DNA of 64,000 bases, from NCBI GenBank assembly GCA_964386005.1, contig CAYLSB010000004.1:1-64000 (forward strand). Reading direction: 5' to 3'. A program made the translations under genes and the position numbers. This DNA is from FEN-1350 sp964386005 (GTDB lineage: Bacteria; Planctomycetota; Phycisphaerae; Sedimentisphaerales; Anaerohalosphaeraceae). Positions 27,725 through 35,945 of the stretch are shown here, one piece after another. Positions within the stretch are counted from its first letter, which is position 1, and each line of letters begins with the position of its first letter. The notes beneath the pieces were generated by a model. That model had not been told where the DNA came from. It worked only from the letters and a program-made list of their open reading frames with translations, and searched no databases.

Positions 27725-27753
27725 ATTATTATGGTTTCCAGACACTCAAGCAA
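27725..27753 (-). promoter_or_regulatory. Candidate promoter of the carbohydrate cluster
   Basis: TTGCTT and AATAAT with a 17-bp spacer lie upstream of the URO-D-like gene. The -35 box is weak, which suits a promoter that needs an activator. The inverted repeat just upstream would be the binding site. Confidence 0.35.
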
Positions 27754-27763
27754 CCCCATTATC

Positions 27764-27807
27764 CGCAAAACACCCGCCAATTTGCGAAAAAGTTCATTGC
27801 TTTTGCG
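27764..27807. promoter_or_regulatory. Inverted repeat, candidate operator of the XylR/AraC-type regulator
   Basis: CGCAAAA (27764-27770) and TTTTGCG (27801-27807) are exact inverted copies, with a related TTTGCGAAAA between them. The site starts 11 bp upstream of the candidate -35 box in the 175-bp divergent region. That is where XylR-like activators usually bind. Confidence 0.35.
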
Positions 27808-27851
27808 CTCATAACTGGAGAAAATGTGTTCCTGTGCTTGATAAGGTCGAG

Positions 27852-29024
27852 ATGATGCTGGTGCCTAAAGTCATACTGCAAATTGACACGTCGCGTGCGT
27901 GTGGTCGGGGGATACTCCTAGGAGTCAGCAAGTACTGCCGTCTGTTCAGTCACTGGCGCTTATCCCAGAGTATGCCACTCTATTTTGCTGCATCCGGTCA
28001 AAGCCAAGCTCTCTGTTTACCCGAAGACTGGTTGGCAGACGGTTTTATCATTGGCAGTGGTGAGATCCCCGAAGGCATAAGGCGACTCGGGATTCCCACC
28101 ATCGGTATTGACATACGGCAACCGATTGCGGGCATGCCGAATATCTTCGGCGACGCGCAGGCAATCGCTGACATGGCACTGACCCATTTCATGGATCACG
28201 GTTTTACACAATTGGCCTACTGCGAATTTGAAGGCATTTCTTGGGCAGTCGAACGGGGGAAGTATTTCACTCGGCACGCCAAAGAAAAGGGCTTGGGGAT
28301 TGCTAAATATGAAGTAAAGACATCAGAAGGTCATTTCGCCCGGGATGATGAAATCGCTGCGATTGCGACCTGGCTCAATGGACTGCCTCATCCATTGGGT
28401 TTGTTGGCATGCAATGATGATTGCGCCAAACTGGTCAGCGCTGCCTGCGAATTGGAAGGCATTGATGTCCCAAAAGATGTCGCAATCTTGGGGGTCGATG
28501 ATGACGAGTTGGTCTGCCTTCCGAACAGTCCGCCACTTTCCAGCATTGCCCTTGATTTTGAGACGGCAGGCTTCGAAGCCGCCCGTTTGCTGGATAAGAT
28601 CATCAAGGGGCAGGAGAAATCCGCTTCACAGCGCATTATTCTAAAACCAACCCACATCAAGATCCGGCGATCAACGGACACTTTTGCCGTGACCGATCCT
28701 GAAGTTCAATCCGCACTACAGTATATCGCGAATCATTCGCATGAGTCGATCATAGTACCCGATGTGATTGAGGCAACCACTCTTTCGCGACGTGGGTTGG
28801 AATACCGCTTCAAGGCAGTTTTGGGCCGGTCGATCAACAAAGTCATACGGGCCAAGCGGGCAGAGCGGATCTCACACATGCTGCTTGAAACTGATTTGAC
28901 TGTTTCACAAATTGCTTATGAACTGGGATTTACCGATATCGAGCACATTAGCCGCTACTTTAGCAGTGAAAAAGGAATAAGTCCTTCCGCATTTCGGAAG
29001 AAATACAGACAATACAGCCGTTAA
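27852..29024 (+). CDS. XylR-like transcriptional activator (LacI-type sensor + AraC DNA-binding domain)
   Basis: About 390 residues from the ATG at 27852; the frame is open upstream but that part overlaps the divergent gene and has no ribosome site. 'VILQIDTSRACGRGILLGVS' opens a periplasmic-binding-protein-like sensor; 'DVAILGVDDDELVCLPNSPPLSS' is the standard LacI/XylR sensor block. The C-terminus has two helix-turn-helix motifs of AraC type, the second 'LTVSQIAYELGFTDIEHISR' followed by YFSSEKGISPSAF. This layout is that of E. coli XylR, which binds a sugar and activates divergent operons. Here it should respond to a sugar released by the cluster. Confidence 0.9.
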   Translation: MMLVPKVILQIDTSRACGRGILLGVSKYCRLFSHWRLSQSMPLYFAASGQSQALCLPEDWLADGFIIGSGEIPEGIRRLGIPTIGIDIRQPIAGMPNIFGDAQAIADMALTHFMDHGFTQLAYCEFEGISWAVERGKYFTRHAKEKGLGIAKYEVKTSEGHFARDDEIAAIATWLNGLPHPLGLLACNDDCAKLVSAACELEGIDVPKDVAILGVDDDELVCLPNSPPLSSIALDFETAGFEAARLLDKIIKGQEKSASQRIILKPTHIKIRRSTDTFAVTDPEVQSALQYIANHSHESIIVPDVIEATTLSRRGLEYRFKAVLGRSINKVIRAKRAERISHMLLETDLTVSQIAYELGFTDIEHISRYFSSEKGISPSAFRKKYRQYSR

Positions 29025-29204
29025 CTGCCTGCAAGTTGCCAAAATGACCGCTCGTATCTCTTCAGTGTCCTTTCGGCAAGGGTGCATGAAATGATTGGTT
29101 CTCGCGGGTATCGTTGATCGTGGCCGGCAAGCTTCGCTTGATCGGCGGCCTATGGAAAGGGTCGTCGGGCATGTCGGCGAAACCGATTTTCTGGAGAACC
29201 CTGC

Positions 29205-29615
29205 ATGAGAACCAAACCGTCCCCGAAGGTCCCCGGCACCCTTTCCCTTGCCCATCGGCAGTTCGAGCAATGGCGCAATCGGCAACAGGGTCGTAAGCGA
29301 CTGCCCCCGGAACTCTGGGCCCAAGCTGTGACGCTGGCCCAGACCTATGGACTGAACCGGACCTCCCGGGTCCTGGGTTTGAAGTACGACACGCTCAAAC
29401 AGCACGTCGAAACAATAGCACCCGAGGCTTCGGATTCGGGAAAGGTTCAGGCGGAGTTCATGGAGCTTCTGCCGCGTCGGATGAACCCTTCGTCCATCGA
29501 GTGCATCCTTGAGTGGGAAGAGGCCGACGGTGTCAAGACGAGGATGCAGGTCAAGGGCGCTGGCATCCCGGATCTGATGTCCTTTGTTCACCTGTTTCGG
29601 AAGGGTCGGGCGTGA
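29205..29615 (+). CDS. IS66 family accessory protein TnpA-like
   Basis: 136 residues. The pattern 'SLAHRQFEQWRNR' followed by a helix-turn-helix region ('AVTLAQTYGLNRTSRVLGL') and 'ILEWEEADGVKTRMQVKG' is that of the small first ORF of IS66-type elements. GGAGA lies before the ATG. Its TGA overlaps the GTG of the next ORF (GTGA), as in intact IS66 elements. The element is broken downstream and lacks tnpC, so it should not move by itself. Confidence 0.7.
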   Translation: MRTKPSPKVPGTLSLAHRQFEQWRNRQQGRKRLPPELWAQAVTLAQTYGLNRTSRVLGLKYDTLKQHVETIAPEASDSGKVQAEFMELLPRRMNPSSIECILEWEEADGVKTRMQVKGAGIPDLMSFVHLFRKGRA

Positions 29616-29791
29616 TCCAAGTCACGCCCCAGATGCGGATCCGGGTGGCGGTGGCGCCGGTGGATTTTCGCAAGGGGATTGATGGGTTGGCGGGTCTGTG
29701 CCGGGCGGTCCTGGGCAGCGATCCCTTCAGCGGAGGGGTCTTTGTGTTCGGCAACAAAAGCCGCAAGGCTATCAAGATCCTGGTCTATGAT
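29612..29791 (+). pseudogene. tnpB: IS66 tnpB, 5' part (interrupted)
   Basis: GTG start coupled to the upstream ORF. 'MRIRVAVAPVDFRKGIDGLAG' and 'VFVFGNKSRKAIKILVYD' are the conserved IS66 Orf2 (TnpB) sequence. At the codon pair Tyr-Asp the sequence passes into the inverted repeat of an inserted element. The remainder resumes in the same frame at 31812 after a second copy of TATGAT. Confidence 0.85.
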
Positions 29792-29822
29792 TTATGTTGA
29801 GTAGTTATTAATGTGGAGTTGG
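29786..29822 (+). repeat. Left 37-bp terminal inverted repeat
   Basis: Begins TATGATTTATGTTGAGTAG and ends GTGGAGTTGG. It is identical to the reverse complement of 31749-31785 over all 37 bases. Confidence 0.9.
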
Positions 29823-29883
29823 CAACCTAAATATCTGTCGGCTTGAGACTTCCTATATGGCAACTGCACATTATATTTGGGCT

Positions 29884-31632
29884 TCAAAGGGATTCGAGCC
29901 ATTCCATAATTGTATTATCACGACACCATGGTTGCGTGCAAGTTTCTTGGCTCTTCACCGGTTGAACGCTTTCAATCGCTTTACGTTTCATTTCGAGGTC
30001 GATGGTAGCATAGCGGTTTGTGGTTTTTGGATCCGAATGGCCCAACCACTGACTTATCGTTGTCAAATCCACTCCAGACTTTAAGAGGGCTACCGCAGTG
30101 CTGTGTCGCATGCTATGAGGGTGTAGTCGTTTGGAGCAAAGACTGTCAGCAGTGGTTTGAGCATGTTTCAAACACTCATTAAGGATATAGCGAACACCAA
30201 ATCGCGACAGTGGTGTACCCCGACAGTTCTGGAAAATTCGCACTTCGGACTTGAGATCTATGTTCAGTTCCATACATAGCTGACGCAAAAGTTGTGCCGT
30301 CTGAGGCCAAATAGGGCAACATCGCTGTTTTCTGCCTTTGCCCATAAGCTGCAGTTGGAAGGGTTGGGTGAGCTGGAGCTCGCAAGCCTTTAGGTCCAGG
30401 ATTTCCTGTACCCGGGCGCCGGTGTTAAACATCGTAACTAAAAGAACATAATCTCGTCGTCCCTTGGGCGTATTCCTATCAACGGCAGATAATATCTCCT
30501 GAATTTCCTCGTACTCAAGGTAAGCAATCACCCGCGAACCGGTTTTTTTGAACGGGATTCCCAAGATTCGCTGAGCATGCTCCAACCGGTCTGGATGTTG
30601 TGCGGCAACAAACCGGAAAAAAGAATGAAACGCAGAGAGCCTGATGTTTCGCGTACCGCCGGGTGCTTTGAGGCGAAGAAAGATCTGTCTATAATTGCCA
30701 TACCGGGGCATTCTTTTGAGATAGTCATAGAGTGCTGAGCTAACCTCATCAATGAGAGGTAGTTCCAAGGGACTACCGGTCTTCGTTTGACAAATCTGGA
30801 TACGCTTTGTTCGCCACTTTATATCGTCGAGTTTGAGAGCAACGACATCACAGGCCCGCAACCCAAATGTCGCCATCAAGGAGAACATGGCGTAGTCTCG
30901 TTTACCCATAGTGGAATTTCTATCGATGGATTGAAGAAAGGCTTGGACAGTTGACCAAGGCAAGGCTCTCGGTAGTTTTTCCTGTCGATAGATGCGCGGC
31001 GCGTCTATTTGGCTCTCCAGCCCTGAAGGGATCACCCCCTCGGCCGTTAAAAAGCGAAGGAAATTACGAAGCGTCGAGGTCACCTTCTGAAGCGCTACTC
31101 GACCCATTCGCCTTGACATATGTTGAATGTAATCATCAATATCTGTAATGTTGAGGAACGCTAATCGGTTATGCGTTTCCTCGTATTTTAGCAAGTCGAG
31201 AAACTCTGAAATGATACGACCTTGCCGTCGAACCGTAGAGGAAACATATCCACGATCATCCCTCAGATGATCCATGAATGCATTCAAAAGAATGTCTTTG
31301 GGGCTTGGCTTGGGAGGAGGAGAGGGTTGCACCACAGTTTGTTCCATGAGAAATCTCGTTAACACTCGGACGCTGCCCTCTTCTTTGGGAAACTTTCGGC
31401 GAAACGCTTGATAGCAGGCTTCCAAGTCGATTTCGCGGATATCCTCAACACGGTGAATACCTCGACTTTTCAGAAATTCACACGCATGGGCCGCCATCCG
31501 AAGTTCGTATCGACTTGACCGATGAGTATACTGCCGCTCAAAAAGCCAAGCAGCATACGTGTCCATTAAGGGACCCAATAGCGGTAGGTCCAAATACCGT
31601 TGGAAATCTTTGGGGAACATTTGGGTAATCAT
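29884..31632 (-). CDS. Fused double tyrosine recombinase (RitA-like N-terminus, RitC-like C-terminus)
   Basis: 582 residues. Residues 1-326 are the first recombinase: an N-terminal core-binding part, then 'KRDYAMFSLMATFGLRACDV' (Arg259) and 'CQTKTGSPLELPL' (Lys284). It stops after 'IFLRLKAPGG' before any HxxR...H...Y. Residues 330-582 are a second recombinase: 'RLSAFHSFFRFVAAQHPD', 'NTGARVQEILDL' (Arg407), 'MGKGRKQR' (Lys432), 'HPHSMRHS' (His506, Arg509), 'GHSD' (His532) and 'NRYATID' (Tyr541), so its catalytic set is complete. AGGAG lies before the ATG. In trio elements these two sequence types are separate genes with a third between, so an in-frame deletion probably fused them. It may still be active. 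Confidence 0.85.
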   Translation of the reverse strand: MITQMFPKDFQRYLDLPLLGPLMDTYAAWLFERQYTHRSSRYELRMAAHACEFLKSRGIHRVEDIREIDLEACYQAFRRKFPKEEGSVRVLTRFLMEQTVVQPSPPPKPSPKDILLNAFMDHLRDDRGYVSSTVRRQGRIISEFLDLLKYEETHNRLAFLNITDIDDYIQHMSRRMGRVALQKVTSTLRNFLRFLTAEGVIPSGLESQIDAPRIYRQEKLPRALPWSTVQAFLQSIDRNSTMGKRDYAMFSLMATFGLRACDVVALKLDDIKWRTKRIQICQTKTGSPLELPLIDEVSSALYDYLKRMPRYGNYRQIFLRLKAPGGTRNIRLSAFHSFFRFVAAQHPDRLEHAQRILGIPFKKTGSRVIAYLEYEEIQEILSAVDRNTPKGRRDYVLLVTMFNTGARVQEILDLKACELQLTQPFQLQLMGKGRKQRCCPIWPQTAQLLRQLCMELNIDLKSEVRIFQNCRGTPLSRFGVRYILNECLKHAQTTADSLCSKRLHPHSMRHSTAVALLKSGVDLTTISQWLGHSDPKTTNRYATIDLEMKRKAIESVQPVKSQETCTQPWCRDNTIMEWLESL

Positions 31633-31748
31633 CAGAAACTCCTATAAAATGGTTGTAGATGCCGGAATTGACATCCACACTGATGATACCCATTTATTAA
31701 TGTGGAGTAGAAGGTGTCGCTTGCCTTGTATTCAAAGAGCTTCTGGCA

Positions 31749-31785
31749 CCAACTCCACATTAATAACTACTCAACATAAATCATA
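31749..31785 (-). repeat. Right 37-bp terminal inverted repeat
   Basis: Exact reverse complement of 29786-29822. Its core ACTCCACATTAATAA is repeated in inverted orientation 43 bp further inside the element. Confidence 0.9.
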
Positions 31786-31811
31786 TAATGTTGTGCACAA
31801 CATTATATGAT
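31780..31811. repeat. 32-bp perfect palindrome at the right junction
   Basis: Two 16-base arms (ATCATATAATGTTGTG and its exact complement) meet at GTGCAC. It overlaps the outer six bases of the right inverted repeat and ends on the TATGAT where tnpB resumes. A perfect palindrome of this size at a recombinase element boundary is a likely crossover or binding site for the tyrosine recombinase. Confidence 0.85.
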
Positions 31812-32045
31812 GGGCAGGGTTTTTGGTTATGCCAAAAGCGGCTTTCGAAAGGTCGGTTCCCGTGGTGGCCGCGGAATCCATCGGCTGCAACGCAGACCCT
31901 GGCGGCCCATCAACTGACGGTGTTGTTGTCCGGAGGAGATCCGATGGCGGCTCACCCCGACGACTGGATGCCGTGGAATTACCGTGACACGCTCCAAAAC
32001 AGACCGTCTTCTCTCCGAATCATTGATCTCCTCCACTTGGGCTGA
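31806..32045 (+). pseudogene. tnpB: IS66 tnpB, 3' part
   Basis: From the second TATGAT the frame continues as 'GQGFWLCQKRLSKGRFPWWP', the conserved C-terminal half of IS66 Orf2, and ends after a divergent tail. The tnpC transposase that normally follows is absent. Confidence 0.75.
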
Positions 32046-32050
32046 TCCCG

Positions 32051-32344
32051 GCCCTCATAAATTCAAAGATTTTTCAGGTCTGCCGAAAGGACACGACGAT
32101 ACACACATTCCGTAAGAGTTGTGGCCAAAATTGGGCTGATAACTTACCGATGAATGTTGTCAAGCAATTAATGGGGCACAGTAAGGCGGAAACCACTCTG
32201 GAATACTACAATCAAGTTGACGCTGACCATGAAGAAAAGGCAGCCAAAGTGATTCAAGATTTGATTGAATGTTCCACCCAGTCCAGAAAAACTGACGCCG
32301 GATTGACGCCCGAGGCAGTTTCAAGCGAAAATGGGGGAATGTAA
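32051..32344 (+). pseudogene. C-terminal fragment of a tyrosine recombinase/integrase next to tRNA-Ala
   Basis: Hand translation gives 'HTFRKSCGQNWADNLPMNVV' then 'KQLMGHSKAETTLEYYNQVD'. This contains the HxxR, GH and catalytic Tyr boxes of a phage-type integrase. The N-terminal two thirds, including the first catalytic Arg, are gone. It ends 51 bp from the 3' end of the tRNA gene, the usual place for the integrase of a tRNA-targeted island. Confidence 0.7.
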
Positions 32345-32395
32345 ACACATCCCACCGGTGGAGCAAGTACTTGTCAATAAAGAGGCTATAGAAAA

Positions 32396-32468
<73 letters not shown>

Positions 32469-32545
32469 GTAGATTTCATTACCATATCGGACAATTGAGC
32501 ATTTGGCAAGAGTTTTTTGCGATATCACGCAAAAAAACAATGCCG

Positions 32546-33775
32546 CTACGAATCGGTGGTTTTCGAGTGCCTGTCCAGCCAACCTCGGACAAATTTCTCC
32601 GCTTCCTGGATCGAATGTATTTGCTCAGACAGTTGAGCTACATACAAGTCTTCGGCCACAAGTCCGACCATCGGGCCCGGTGAGGTTCCCAAAGCGATCA
32701 GTTGGTGGCCGTTCAGAAGCGGCCTCGGAGCCAAGTCGATACCCCGAAGGGCATGGATTCGTCTCCGAAGGATGTTGAGCGGCCTGAGAGAAAGGTTTTC
32801 GGCTCCGGCTCGGGCTTTATGCAAATCGAACACGTCGCGAAAATACGGGCTGATAAGCATACGTTTCAGCGGTGCAAGGCCAATATCCGGATCCATCAAG
32901 CGCCAACGATGATCCAGGAGCCATGTCAGGTGGCGCGTATGTTCGCGGCTGAGCTTGAGAATGTCGCACGCCGCAAGGGCGGACTCCGCCTGACAATCGG
33001 CAAACAACGCGGCAAGGGCCAGAGGAAAACCGATGGGCCGTTTCAGACAAGCCAGCACTCCGGTTCCCCCTTCCAGCGAAAGACCGGGGAAAACCGCTTT
33101 GCACAAACCGCTTTCGAGAAAGAGCCGTGATCCGTTCCCGCGAGCCGGATGTGTTAATATTACCTCGATTTCCGCGGCAATCCGTTCGCCGCTGATCCGG
33201 GTGATTTTGTCGGCGTGACGTTTCACGGCTTTCCAGGTATGCTCCTCGATTGTAAAATCCAACTGGGTCGCAAACCGCACCGCACGAAGCATCCGTAGAA
33301 AATCCTCTTCCAATCTCCGGTCGGGGAGGCCGATGGTACGGAGGATTTTTTGTCGAAGGTCTTTCCGGCCTCCCACAAAATCGAGAAGCTTTTTTTGGAT
33401 CGGATCATAGAACATCCCGTTGACGGTAAAATCTCTGCGAGAAGCGTCCTGAGCTGCGCCGGAAAAACGGACCTGGTCGGGATGACGGCCGTCGGCATAA
33501 CCGGATTCAGTTCGGAAAGTGGCGACCTCGACTTGCTGTTTTCCGATGAGCACCATGACAACGCCGAACTTGGCGCCGATCTGGATCGTACGGCGAAACA
33601 GGCCGGTGATCTGTTCCGGATGGGCGCTGGTGACGACATCATAATCTTTGGCACGACGGCCCAACAGCATATCCCGCACACACCCCCCCGCCAGAAGGGC
33701 TTCGAAGCCCTCGCCGCGAAGGCGATGGATAATCTCGATGGCCGCGGACCGATTGGAGATTCCCGATGATTTCAT
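32546..33775 (-). CDS. cca: CCA tRNA nucleotidyltransferase / poly(A) polymerase family
   Basis: About 409 residues from the ATG at 33775, which overlaps the rsmD stop (ATGA). 'FEALLAGGCVRDMLLGRRAK' followed by DYDVVTSA gives the G-G-x-V-R-D nucleotide-binding loop and the D-x-D metal site. 'SRRDFTVNGMFYDP' and 'RRLEEDFLRMLRAVRFATQL' are the other family motifs. It adds CCA to tRNA 3' ends, fitting the tRNA-Ala just downstream that lacks an encoded CCA. Poly(A) polymerase I is a close relative and cannot be fully excluded. It is part of a compact run with rsmD and bioB. Confidence 0.85.
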   Translation of the reverse strand: MKSSGISNRSAAIEIIHRLRGEGFEALLAGGCVRDMLLGRRAKDYDVVTSAHPEQITGLFRRTIQIGAKFGVVMVLIGKQQVEVATFRTESGYADGRHPDQVRFSGAAQDASRRDFTVNGMFYDPIQKKLLDFVGGRKDLRQKILRTIGLPDRRLEEDFLRMLRAVRFATQLDFTIEEHTWKAVKRHADKITRISGERIAAEIEVILTHPARGNGSRLFLESGLCKAVFPGLSLEGGTGVLACLKRPIGFPLALAALFADCQAESALAACDILKLSREHTRHLTWLLDHRWRLMDPDIGLAPLKRMLISPYFRDVFDLHKARAGAENLSLRPLNILRRRIHALRGIDLAPRPLLNGHQLIALGTSPGPMVGLVAEDLYVAQLSEQIHSIQEAEKFVRGWLDRHSKTTDS

Positions 33776-34371
33776 GGTTTGGCATCCTCGGCATGGCATT
33801 GAAGCAGGGTAACCGCGGTCGTCCCCCAGCGTCGATGATCAATCGCGGACAGGCGGTCATATCGTTCGAGAAGATTGGATCGCTCGTGGGTACGAACGAC
33901 AACGATACCCTCGCGGCGGACCTGTTGGGACAACAGGATCAGCAGCTTGCCCAACGGAGAAACGATGGACGTATCGCCGCTCATCTCATACGGCGGATCG
34001 ACAAAGACCAGATCGTAGCGGTCGCGGTCGGGATATCCCGTCGGGACGGGCGCGCCGACTTTGAAGGCATTGCACCGAACGATGCGGCACCGATCGGTAA
34101 AACCGGCCTTGGCGATATTGCGTTCCAGAATGGGAATCACGCGGGGGGAACTATCCAGGAAAGCGACCCAGCGGCTGCCGCGCGACAGGCACTCCATTCC
34201 CATCGAACCGGTGCCGCAGAACAGATCCGCGATGAGGCCGTCTTCTACGAGATCAAACTTGTACAATACATTAAAGAGCGACTCCTTGGCGCGGTCGGTG
34301 ATCGGGCGGGTTTCCATTCCATCCGGAGGAAACAACTTCATCCCTCGTTTGGATCCGGATATGATTCGCAT
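33772..34371 (-). CDS. rsmD: 16S rRNA (guanine966-N2)-methyltransferase RsmD
   Basis: 199 residues beginning MRIISGSKRGMKLFPPDG with 'TRPITDRAKESLFNVL', the RsmD signature. 'VEDGLIADLFCGTGSMGMECL' is the SAM-binding motif I and 'YDLVFVDPPYE' is the catalytic DPPY motif. It methylates G966 of 16S rRNA. Its start overlaps the bioB stop by one base and its stop overlaps the cca start by four, so the three genes are translationally coupled. Confidence 0.9.
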   Translation of the reverse strand: MRIISGSKRGMKLFPPDGMETRPITDRAKESLFNVLYKFDLVEDGLIADLFCGTGSMGMECLSRGSRWVAFLDSSPRVIPILERNIAKAGFTDRCRIVRCNAFKVGAPVPTGYPDRDRYDLVFVDPPYEMSGDTSIVSPLGKLLILLSQQVRREGIVVVRTHERSNLLERYDRLSAIDHRRWGTTAVTLLQCHAEDAKP

Positions 34372-35366
34372 CAGACGGCCTCCAGGCCAAGGTCGGTCAG
34401 CATTAGCCGATCTTGGGCAACCGAACGGCCGGCGGTGGTCAGGTAGTTACCGCTCATGATGCTTGTACAACCCGCATAGAAGATCCAGCTTTGCAGGTCG
34501 CGGAGATTGACGAGCCGTCCTCCGGCGACCTTCAGGTGGGTCCGGGGCAGGATGAATCGATACATCGCAATGATCCGCAGGATTTCCCTCGCCGGCAACG
34601 TCGGTTGGTCGGCCAGGGGCGTTCCGGGAATGGGATGGAGAAAATTCATCGTCACCGTATCGACGCCAAACTCCCGCAGTTCCAGCGCCATATCCACGCG
34701 GTCATGGTCGTCTTCACCGAGTCCGAAGATTCCGCCGGCACAGACACCGAGACCCGCCTCGATGGCGGCGCGGATGGTGTTGACGCGGTCCTCGTAACGG
34801 TGGGCGCCGACAATTCGCGGGAAATACCGCCGGGACGTCTCCAGATTGTGATTGTATCGCTGAAGCCCGGCCATCCTGAGACGACCGAGGTTTTCGGCCG
34901 ACAGAATTCCCAATCCGGCGCAGACTCCGATGCCGATCTCGTCGCGGATTCGAGGAATCAGCTTCTCAAGCCGGACGATTTCCTCCTCGCTGACACTCCG
35001 GCCGGAATAGACAATCCCTAAATGCGACACGCCGTTTTGTCTGGCCTCAATCGCTGCAGCGAGAATCTGATCATCCGATAGATAACTCACCGTTCGGTCC
35101 ACCGGGGTTTTATAGCGTGCCGACTGGGCACAGAACGCACAATCCTGATCGCAGCCGCCGAGCCGGCCGGGCACGATCGAACACATACCGATTTGATTGC
35201 CGAAAAATCGGCGGCGGATTCGATTGGCCCAATACAGCACATCGTCCGGATCATCGCGGCTGTGACCCAACAGACAATCAATCTGCCCCCGATCCAGATC
35301 CCGACCGGAGATGATCTGCTGCGCGAATTGTTCAACGGTTGGGTTCATCAGCGCTCTTCGGCCCAT
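34371..35366 (-). CDS. bioB: Biotin synthase BioB
   Basis: 331 residues. 'GGCDQDCAFCAQSARYKTPV' has the radical-SAM C-x3-C-x2-C cluster site followed by the AQS-Y motif specific to biotin synthase. 'YNHNLETSRRYFP', 'AGIFGLGEDDHDRVDMALEL' and 'NFLHPIPGTPL' are further BioB motifs. It inserts sulfur into dethiobiotin to make biotin. The first ATG directly follows the stop of the preceding gene (TAA-ATG). A second ATG at 35348 with GAAGAG upstream may be the real start. No other biotin genes are present in the window. Confidence 0.9.
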   Translation of the reverse strand: MGRRALMNPTVEQFAQQIISGRDLDRGQIDCLLGHSRDDPDDVLYWANRIRRRFFGNQIGMCSIVPGRLGGCDQDCAFCAQSARYKTPVDRTVSYLSDDQILAAAIEARQNGVSHLGIVYSGRSVSEEEIVRLEKLIPRIRDEIGIGVCAGLGILSAENLGRLRMAGLQRYNHNLETSRRYFPRIVGAHRYEDRVNTIRAAIEAGLGVCAGGIFGLGEDDHDRVDMALELREFGVDTVTMNFLHPIPGTPLADQPTLPAREILRIIAMYRFILPRTHLKVAGGRLVNLRDLQSWIFYAGCTSIMSGNYLTTAGRSVAQDRLMLTDLGLEAV

Positions 35367-35888
35367 TTACAGAAGCCAGTCGCGAATGGGTTTGGCCAGA
35401 CGGCGGAACGGTTCGATCGGCAACATCACCGTCTGCCAACGGGGACTTCGCTGGATCATGTGCCGCGCGTAGTCGTCGAGCCGGATTCCGTAGAAGGCGT
35501 AACGTCGTCCGCCTGTTTCAAAGATTTCCGTTCCATCGGTGTCGGGATCGATCTGTCTCAGATCATAGGCAAAGACCAACAAGCCGGACGCATCGGGATC
35601 GTCTTTCTGGAAGACCTGTTGCCACTGTAAGAGGCCCCGGACATCGTCGCGGGTCACCCAGTTCTGCAGACCGGACAGATTTCGAAACGCGCGCCCGTCG
35701 AAGATCCGTCCCTTGATCTCCGCCAACACCAGCGTCCCGGCCGGCGGATAGACCAGAAAATCGAAGGTCTTGATCCGATCGCGGGCAAACCATCTCCGGC
35801 GGGTTTGATCAACGCCGATATGCTGAATGCGATTCTCGCCGAGCCACTGACCAAACGCGGCCTCATAATGATTGACGATCGAAACCAT
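35367..35888 (-). CDS. HYExAFE family protein, nuclease-like
   Basis: 173 residues. The N-terminus MVSIVNHYEAAFGQWLGENR carries the HYExAF motif for which a planctomycete protein family is named. 'KTFDFLVYPP' with 'LVLAEIKGRIF' gives a D-n-E-x-K pattern like the PD-(D/E)xK nuclease fold, and 'GRRYAFYGIRLDDYARHM' closes the domain. Function is unknown. It lies directly before bioB with no gap, after the last pseudopilin gene. Its conservation in planctomycetes supports the organism guess. Confidence 0.75.
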   Translation of the reverse strand: MVSIVNHYEAAFGQWLGENRIQHIGVDQTRRRWFARDRIKTFDFLVYPPAGTLVLAEIKGRIFDGRAFRNLSGLQNWVTRDDVRGLLQWQQVFQKDDPDASGLLVFAYDLRQIDPDTDGTEIFETGGRRYAFYGIRLDDYARHMIQRSPRWQTVMLPIEPFRRLAKPIRDWLL

Positions 35889-35945
35889 GGACGACGAGGA
35901 TAGTGTCCTCGCATAGGTTTGTCAAGACCGCCCTGCCGCAAGACG

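Larger units (their letters stand above)
29786..31811. mobile_element. 2-kb RIT-like element inserted in IS66 tnpB
   Basis: Bounded by exact 37-bp terminal inverted repeats (29786-29822 and 31749-31785) plus 26 bp of palindromic sequence at the right end. TATGAT occurs on both sides; removing the element between the two copies restores the tnpB frame (KILVYD then GQGFWLCQKRL). Each end also has a subterminal inverted copy of its repeat core: 31694-31708 against 31752-31766 (15 of 15) and 29810-29821 against 29861-29872 (11 of 12). Its only gene is a fused tyrosine recombinase. Palindromic ends and A-type plus C-type recombinase sequence suggest a shortened 'recombinase in trio' element. Confidence 0.75.

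Noticed and set aside
29025..29204. Left end of the IS66 element
   Set aside because: I looked for a terminal repeat typical of IS66 and found none that I could match on the right side, so no boundary is called.
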